From JADZEM01 sp046328125 (GTDB lineage Bacteria; Chloroflexota; UBA6077; JACCZL01), in the NCBI GenBank assembly GCA_046328125.1, contig JAXLXF010000004.1, forward strand, positions 284,868 through 348,867: a DNA stretch of 64,000 bases, read 5' to 3'. Both the position numbers and the translations under genes were made by a program. Positions 60,381 through 64,000 of this stretch are shown here, one piece after another (position 1 is the first letter of the stretch; every line of letters starts with the position of its first letter). The notes beneath the pieces were generated by a model. That model was not told where the DNA came from and did no database searches. It worked only from the letters and a program-made list of their open reading frames with translations.

Positions 60381-62147
60381 TCACGGTCGCGCGCTGACCC
60401 GGTACACCCCGAATCCAGGACCGTCGCGCTCGCCGCCCATCAGCGGCGTGAGCGTGAAGCTGCGCGCGAGCACCCGCACTTTCTCGCTGCTCAGCACCGC
60501 CAGCCGCGAGCTCTGGCCGCTGAGCGCGTTCTCCAGCGAGCTCTGCCGCGCGTCGATCACGGTGTACGGCACGCCGGTCCCGCCCAGCAGCAGCTCCATG
60601 CTCTTGAACGCGCTGCCGGCGGCCATGAAGAACACCCCGTCCAACCCGTAGTCCACCAGCACCACCTCGTCCGGCTCGCGAGCGGCAAGCACTGCTTCGT
60701 GCGCCGCCAGGATCGCGTGGTTGGTTCGCGCCGAGCGCTCGTACGCCGTCAGCGGCGCCAGCGGATACAGCGCCACCAGCGCGGTCAGCCCGAGCAGCAC
60801 CCCGCCAGCCAGCGCGAAGTGGCGCGGCCAGCGCGAACGCAGCAACGCCAGCCCGTCCTCCACCACCAGCCCCACCGACGCGAACACCAGCGGCAGCACC
60901 GGCATCACGTACCGCCCGTTCAAGACCGGCTCGTACTTGCCCTGAAGGACGGGCAGCACCAGCAGGTACGGCACCGTCACCAGCAGCGGCAGCCAGCGCC
61001 CGCGCCGGGCCGCCCAGAGCACGCTCCCCACCGCCAGCGCCAGGTACCCGAGCGACAGTGGCTGAAGCAGCGTCTCGCCCACGAACCGCCGCTTCTCGAC
61101 GGCGCCGCTCAGCACCCAGGCCGTCCCGAGCGTCAGCCGCCCGAGATTCTCGCCATAGGTGCCCGCGTCAACCCCGTCTTCCTGACCGGTGTAGTCCGAG
61201 AGGACGGCCTGCCCGCCTCGTAGCGAGCCGCCGGCCGTCATCACGTTGAACGCGATCAGGTTCGCCGTCGCGATGCAGAACGCCAGGATACCGAAGACGG
61301 CCCAGCGCGTTCGGATCAGACCCGGCCGTTGCAGCAGGATCGCCAGCGCGACCCCCGGCAGCAGGAGCACCGCCGTGACGTGCGTCTGAATGCCGAGCCC
61401 CAGGAAGAACCCGGCCCCGACGAGCCAGCGCCCGGATGGGGGCGCAATGAATTGCGCCCGTACTAGGTTCGTCCTGGTAGGGGCGCGATTCATCGCGCCC
61501 ACCGACCGCATCGCGCCCACCGACCGCATCGCGCCCACCGACCGCATCGCGCCCACCGACCGCATCGCGCCCACCGACCGCATCGCGCCCACCGAGGAGA
61601 GTGGGGCTCCCCCCAGCGCCTTCAGCAAGCACGCAAACCCCAGTGTCGTCCAGAGCGGCGTCGTGGCGTGGGACCAGGCGACGTGGCTGTTCACCAGCAC
61701 GTGCGTCGAGCAGCCGGCCATGAACAGCGCCGCCACCAGCCCGCCGATCCGACCGGCCACCACCCGGCCCAGCCACCAGGCCGCCGCGACCGTCGCCACG
61801 CCACACACGAACACCAGCAGGCGCGGCAGCCACGGATTGACACCCACCGTCCAGAACCCGAGCGCCAGCACCCAGTTCCAGAGCGCCCCGATGTACGGGT
61901 CCACGTTCGTCAGCGGGGCCGCCCGCCCGGCCGCGATGTCGTACGCGAGCTTCACCTCGATGGTCTCGTCGGTGAAGGTCGGGATCAGCCAGAGGCTCGG
62001 CCAGCGAGCCGCCGCCGCGATCCCGAGCACCAGCCCGAGCAGCACGGCGTTTTCGAGCGCGGCGGCGCGCGCCCGACTCAGCCGGATACGCGGGCCATCT
62101 GCTCTACCGGTCGCCGTCGCCGGGCCGGCCGGCGCCGCGACGCTCAC
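60381..62147 (-). CDS. GT39/PMT-like membrane glycosyltransferase with in-frame repeat insert
   Basis: 588 residues from a GTG at 62147 that overlaps the upstream stop (GTGA). The first extracytoplasmic loop carries F-T-D-E-T-I-E, the DE motif of PMT/ArnT-type enzymes. About 11-12 helices follow. Between two helices (after L-L-K-A-L-G-G-A-P-L-S) the protein contains five S-V-G-A-M-R repeats and then G-A-M-N-R-A-P-T...R-A-Q-F-I-A-P, encoded by an 18-bp tandem array and a family B element, without frame loss. It should act on polyprenyl-linked sugars. The insert must lie in a loop to be tolerated. Confidence 0.85.
   Translation of the reverse strand: MSVAAPAGPATATGRADGPRIRLSRARAAALENAVLLGLVLGIAAAARWPSLWLIPTFTDETIEVKLAYDIAAGRAAPLTNVDPYIGALWNWVLALGFWTVGVNPWLPRLLVFVCGVATVAAAWWLGRVVAGRIGGLVAALFMAGCSTHVLVNSHVAWSHATTPLWTTLGFACLLKALGGAPLSSVGAMRSVGAMRSVGAMRSVGAMRSVGAMRSVGAMNRAPTRTNLVRAQFIAPPSGRWLVGAGFFLGLGIQTHVTAVLLLPGVALAILLQRPGLIRTRWAVFGILAFCIATANLIAFNVMTAGGSLRGGQAVLSDYTGQEDGVDAGTYGENLGRLTLGTAWVLSGAVEKRRFVGETLLQPLSLGYLALAVGSVLWAARRGRWLPLLVTVPYLLVLPVLQGKYEPVLNGRYVMPVLPLVFASVGLVVEDGLALLRSRWPRHFALAGGVLLGLTALVALYPLAPLTAYERSARTNHAILAAHEAVLAAREPDEVVLVDYGLDGVFFMAAGSAFKSMELLLGGTGVPYTVIDARQSSLENALSGQSSRLAVLSSEKVRVLARSFTLTPLMGGERDGPGFGVYRVSARP
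61440..61500. repeat. Family B composite palindromic element, copy 4
   Basis: GGGCGCAATGAATTGCGCCC (61440-61459), a 21-nt spacer, and GGGCGCGATTCATCGCGCCC (61481-61500). It is translated on the minus strand within the glycosyltransferase gene in the same phase as copies 1 and 2. Confidence 0.9.
61501..61590. repeat. 18-bp tandem array, five units
   Basis: Exact five-fold repeat of ACCGACCGCATCGCGCCC, directly adjoining a family B palindrome whose half-site (ATCGCGCCC) is part of the unit. It encodes (S-V-G-A-M-R)5 on the minus strand. Confidence 0.92.
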
Positions 62148-62632
62148 CGTTCGGGCACCACCGTCCACTCCGGCCCCAGCTCGTAGCGCTGGATCCGGTT
62201 GCCGGGGGTTGCCCCCTCCAGGACGCGCAGCCGGCCTTTCCGCTTGATGTCTGAGTAGGTGTTCTGGATCTGCACGATCCGCTTCGACTTCAGATTGAAC
62301 ACCACCGCGCCAGCCCAGACCGGGCTCAGGCTCACCTCGCGGGTGCGGTCGTCCAGCACGCGGAAGACTGGCACCTCTTCGGGCCGGCACGAGTCGAACG
62401 CCGCGTGAATCCAGCGCACGTTCTCGCGGCTGTTGTGCTCGTCGAAGACGGCCAGCCCGCTCAGCACGCGGTCGCGGACCTCACGGACCAGCGGCGCCGC
62501 GCGCTCCAACAGGTCGGCGAGCGTGTCCGCGCCAGACGCGCACGCGGCCACCAGCGCGTGTAAGGCTCGGTCGGGGCCGATGAAGCTGACCGTCGACTGT
62601 GCATCGACGACGGTGAAACGCATCAACCCCAT
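62144..62632 (-). CDS. Protein of unknown function
   Basis: 162 residues; the start at 62632 has GAGGGGGC upstream. It is soluble, with a mixed alpha/beta pattern: an N-terminal helical half (A-L-H-A-L-V-A-A-C-A-S-G-A-D-T-L-A-D-L-L) and a C-terminal beta half ending V-V-P-E-R, with G-A-V-V-F-N-L-K-S-K-R-I-V-Q-I-Q-N-T-Y. No family recognised. Its stop overlaps the glycosyltransferase start (GTGA), and it follows the zincin-like gene by 14 bp, so it is part of the same leftward operon. Confidence 0.7.
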   Translation of the reverse strand: MGLMRFTVVDAQSTVSFIGPDRALHALVAACASGADTLADLLERAAPLVREVRDRVLSGLAVFDEHNSRENVRWIHAAFDSCRPEEVPVFRVLDDRTREVSLSPVWAGAVVFNLKSKRIVQIQNTYSDIKRKGRLRVLEGATPGNRIQRYELGPEWTVVPER

Positions 62633-62646
62633 CCTCGCTCGCCCCC

Positions 62647-63876
62647 TCAGCTGGCCTGACTGGCGGCTCCTCGGCCGCCGGCCCCCGCTTCGGCGTCCAT
62701 CCGCGTCATCCAGGCATCAGGGTCGCGGATCTCAGCCTCGGTCGGCAGCCACTCCGGCGCCTGCCACGCCAGATTGAGGAACGCCACGTCGCGCGCGTCA
62801 GCCACGCGCCCGGCGAACGTCTCGCCGAGCGCGTACTGCTCCATCTTCATCTTCAGGCCGGTCAGGCGCAGGAACAGCTCTTCGATCTGGCTCCGGTTCG
62901 CCTGCCGATGCTCGACGCGCTCGTGGATCTCCTCGTAGGACGGCAGCAGCCGCGCGCCGACCCGGTTCATGACATGGTTGGAGTACCCCTCCGCCAGCGA
63001 CATCAGCCCCTGCAGCCGCGAGAGCATCTGGCGCTGGTGCGGCGACATCATCGCCTCGATCAGGTTGTGGCCGTTGCGCAGGTTCACCACCAGCCGCGAG
63101 GCCAGCCCGCCGATCATGCTGCCGGCCGGGCTCGTCAGCTCCTCGGCCATGCTTCTGAGATATGATTCGAGCTGGCCGTTCAGGTAGCCGCGCACCCAGG
63201 GGTTGACCTCGAACTCGTGGGCGTGGGTCGCCTCGTGCAGGGCGATCCACTTCCGGAGATCGCCGGCTGGCACCCGCAAGGAGCCTTCCAGCATCCGAAT
63301 GTTCGGCTCTACGAAGTACAGCTTGCCGGCCTGGAGCGGCTCATGGCCGAGCAGGCTGATGTCGTACTGGCCGAGCACCTTCCTGGCCAGGAACCCGAGC
63401 AGCAGCCCGACCTGGCCCGAAAGCATTACCCGGCTGAGCTGGGTCATGCCGGGGAACGAGACGCCCCCTCGCTGGACCGACTCGGCGTACACCTCTTCGA
63501 GCGGCCGGAACATCTGCTCGAAGCTGGTGATGTTCGCCTGGATCCACTCGGAGCGATCGAGCACCCGGACCTCAATCTCGCCAAGCGGCAGGACCGTGCC
63601 AGTGTAGTCCGAGATCGGCCCTTCGATCTCGCGGACCATCGTCTCGTACTCACGCTGGAGCCGCGCGCGATCCGCGAACGGAATGTCGCCGCCGGCGCCG
63701 CTGACGCGCGACGCGATCTTGGCGGCGCGGTCCCAGTCGATTAGTCGAGTGTCGTCGTCGTCGGCGTACCGACGGGCAATCGCCCAGCCGACCGCCACAG
63801 CCCCACCAACGAGCACACCTCGGGCGAGCGCTCCTCGGAACGGCTGGCCGCCGAAGAGCTGGAGCGGTCGTGCCAT
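62647..63876 (-). CDS. Zincin-like metallopeptidase (DUF2342 type)
   Basis: 409 residues from the ATG at 63876, with AGAGGTGAT upstream; an earlier in-frame start lacks support. One N-terminal membrane helix (G-V-L-V-G-G-A-V-A-V-G-W-A-I-A) precedes a soluble domain with the zinc motif H-E-A-T-H-A-H-E-F-E and conserved F-V-E-P-N-I. This matches the 'coenzyme F420 biosynthesis associated' zincin-like family (DUF2342), whose function is not settled. First gene of the leftward envelope operon. Confidence 0.82.
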   Translation of the reverse strand: MARPLQLFGGQPFRGALARGVLVGGAVAVGWAIARRYADDDDTRLIDWDRAAKIASRVSGAGGDIPFADRARLQREYETMVREIEGPISDYTGTVLPLGEIEVRVLDRSEWIQANITSFEQMFRPLEEVYAESVQRGGVSFPGMTQLSRVMLSGQVGLLLGFLARKVLGQYDISLLGHEPLQAGKLYFVEPNIRMLEGSLRVPAGDLRKWIALHEATHAHEFEVNPWVRGYLNGQLESYLRSMAEELTSPAGSMIGGLASRLVVNLRNGHNLIEAMMSPHQRQMLSRLQGLMSLAEGYSNHVMNRVGARLLPSYEEIHERVEHRQANRSQIEELFLRLTGLKMKMEQYALGETFAGRVADARDVAFLNLAWQAPEWLPTEAEIRDPDAWMTRMDAEAGAGGRGAASQAS

Positions 63877-64000
63877 GGGATCACCTCTGGGGGAAACAAC
63901 CGTGACAGCCCGTCTCGGGCCACAGGACGCCAAACGGGCCGTCTCCGAGATTGTACCGGACGAGCGGGTGGCAGGCCGCTACGATTTGCTGCCTACCGCC

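Noticed and set aside
61501..61590. Regular 18-bp direct repeats considered as a CRISPR array
   Set aside because: Units are directly adjacent with no spacers, lie inside a coding frame, and no cas genes are present.

Overview
The window is uniformly GC-rich and gene-dense, with GTG and TTG starts, many ATGA/GTGA gene overlaps and large polytopic glycosyltransferases. The gene content (DUF1800, NHL, DUF3500, DUF2079, peptide-type ABC operon, zincin-like DUF2342 protein, VanZ-like proteins) and the density of dispersed GC-rich palindromes suggest a member of the Chloroflexota. That placement is inference; no rRNA, tRNA or CRISPR array was seen.

Layout. 1-16 kb holds mixed housekeeping genes: SDR end, APH-like kinase, DUF1800 and NHL proteins, PRPP synthetase, aldo/keto reductase, two tandem adenylate kinases, an FKBP lipoprotein, GDP-mannose dehydratase with an overlapping XRE regulator, an MFS transporter, a remnant IS200/IS605 element and a PHP-domain protein. 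At about 16.65 kb a 5'-truncated RelA/SpoT gene abuts a 5'-truncated carboxymuconolactone decarboxylase-like gene on the other strand, as if one deletion removed both starts. 16.9-24.6 kb is a LacI-type regulator followed by a complete five-gene peptide/oligosaccharide-type ABC transporter, with a CG-centred palindromic operator candidate before the binding-protein gene. 24.8-29.3 kb holds MOSC, DUF3500, an overlapping pair of unknown small genes, an enolase-superfamily gene with two compensating frameshifts and a small secreted protein.

29.5-45.1 kb is a cell-surface glycan cluster. Rightward lie three paralogous membrane glycosyltransferases (two broken by frameshifts inside palindromic repeats) and a DUF2079 protein. 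Leftward is an overlapping operon: GT4 glycosyltransferase, a WecA/MraY-like transferase fused to a FlaA1-like membrane/Rossmann module, a sugar-nucleotide epimerase and two VanZ-like proteins. 45.2-57.2 kb carries a TPR/zinc-ribbon membrane protein, a cyclase-AAA-TPR regulator, a HAD phosphatase/dehalogenase, a tartrate/malate-type dehydrogenase, an orphan beta-class DNA methyltransferase, a VUT transporter, a hybrid histidine kinase broken at a perfect inverted repeat, a Gly-rich secreted protein and an SDR. 57.2-63.9 kb is a leftward envelope cluster with two more membrane glycosyltransferases, a lipoprotein, an unknown protein and a zincin-like protein.

The most striking signal is the repeats. 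At least four dispersed palindromic families are present. One (two 18-20 bp GGGCGC...GCGCCC palindromes around a 21-nt CTAC/GTAG spacer) sits inside three glycosyltransferase genes in the same translational phase, encoding a recurring peptide. In one copy a two-base loss in a palindrome centre exactly explains the frameshift. The behaviour resembles Rickettsia palindromic elements.
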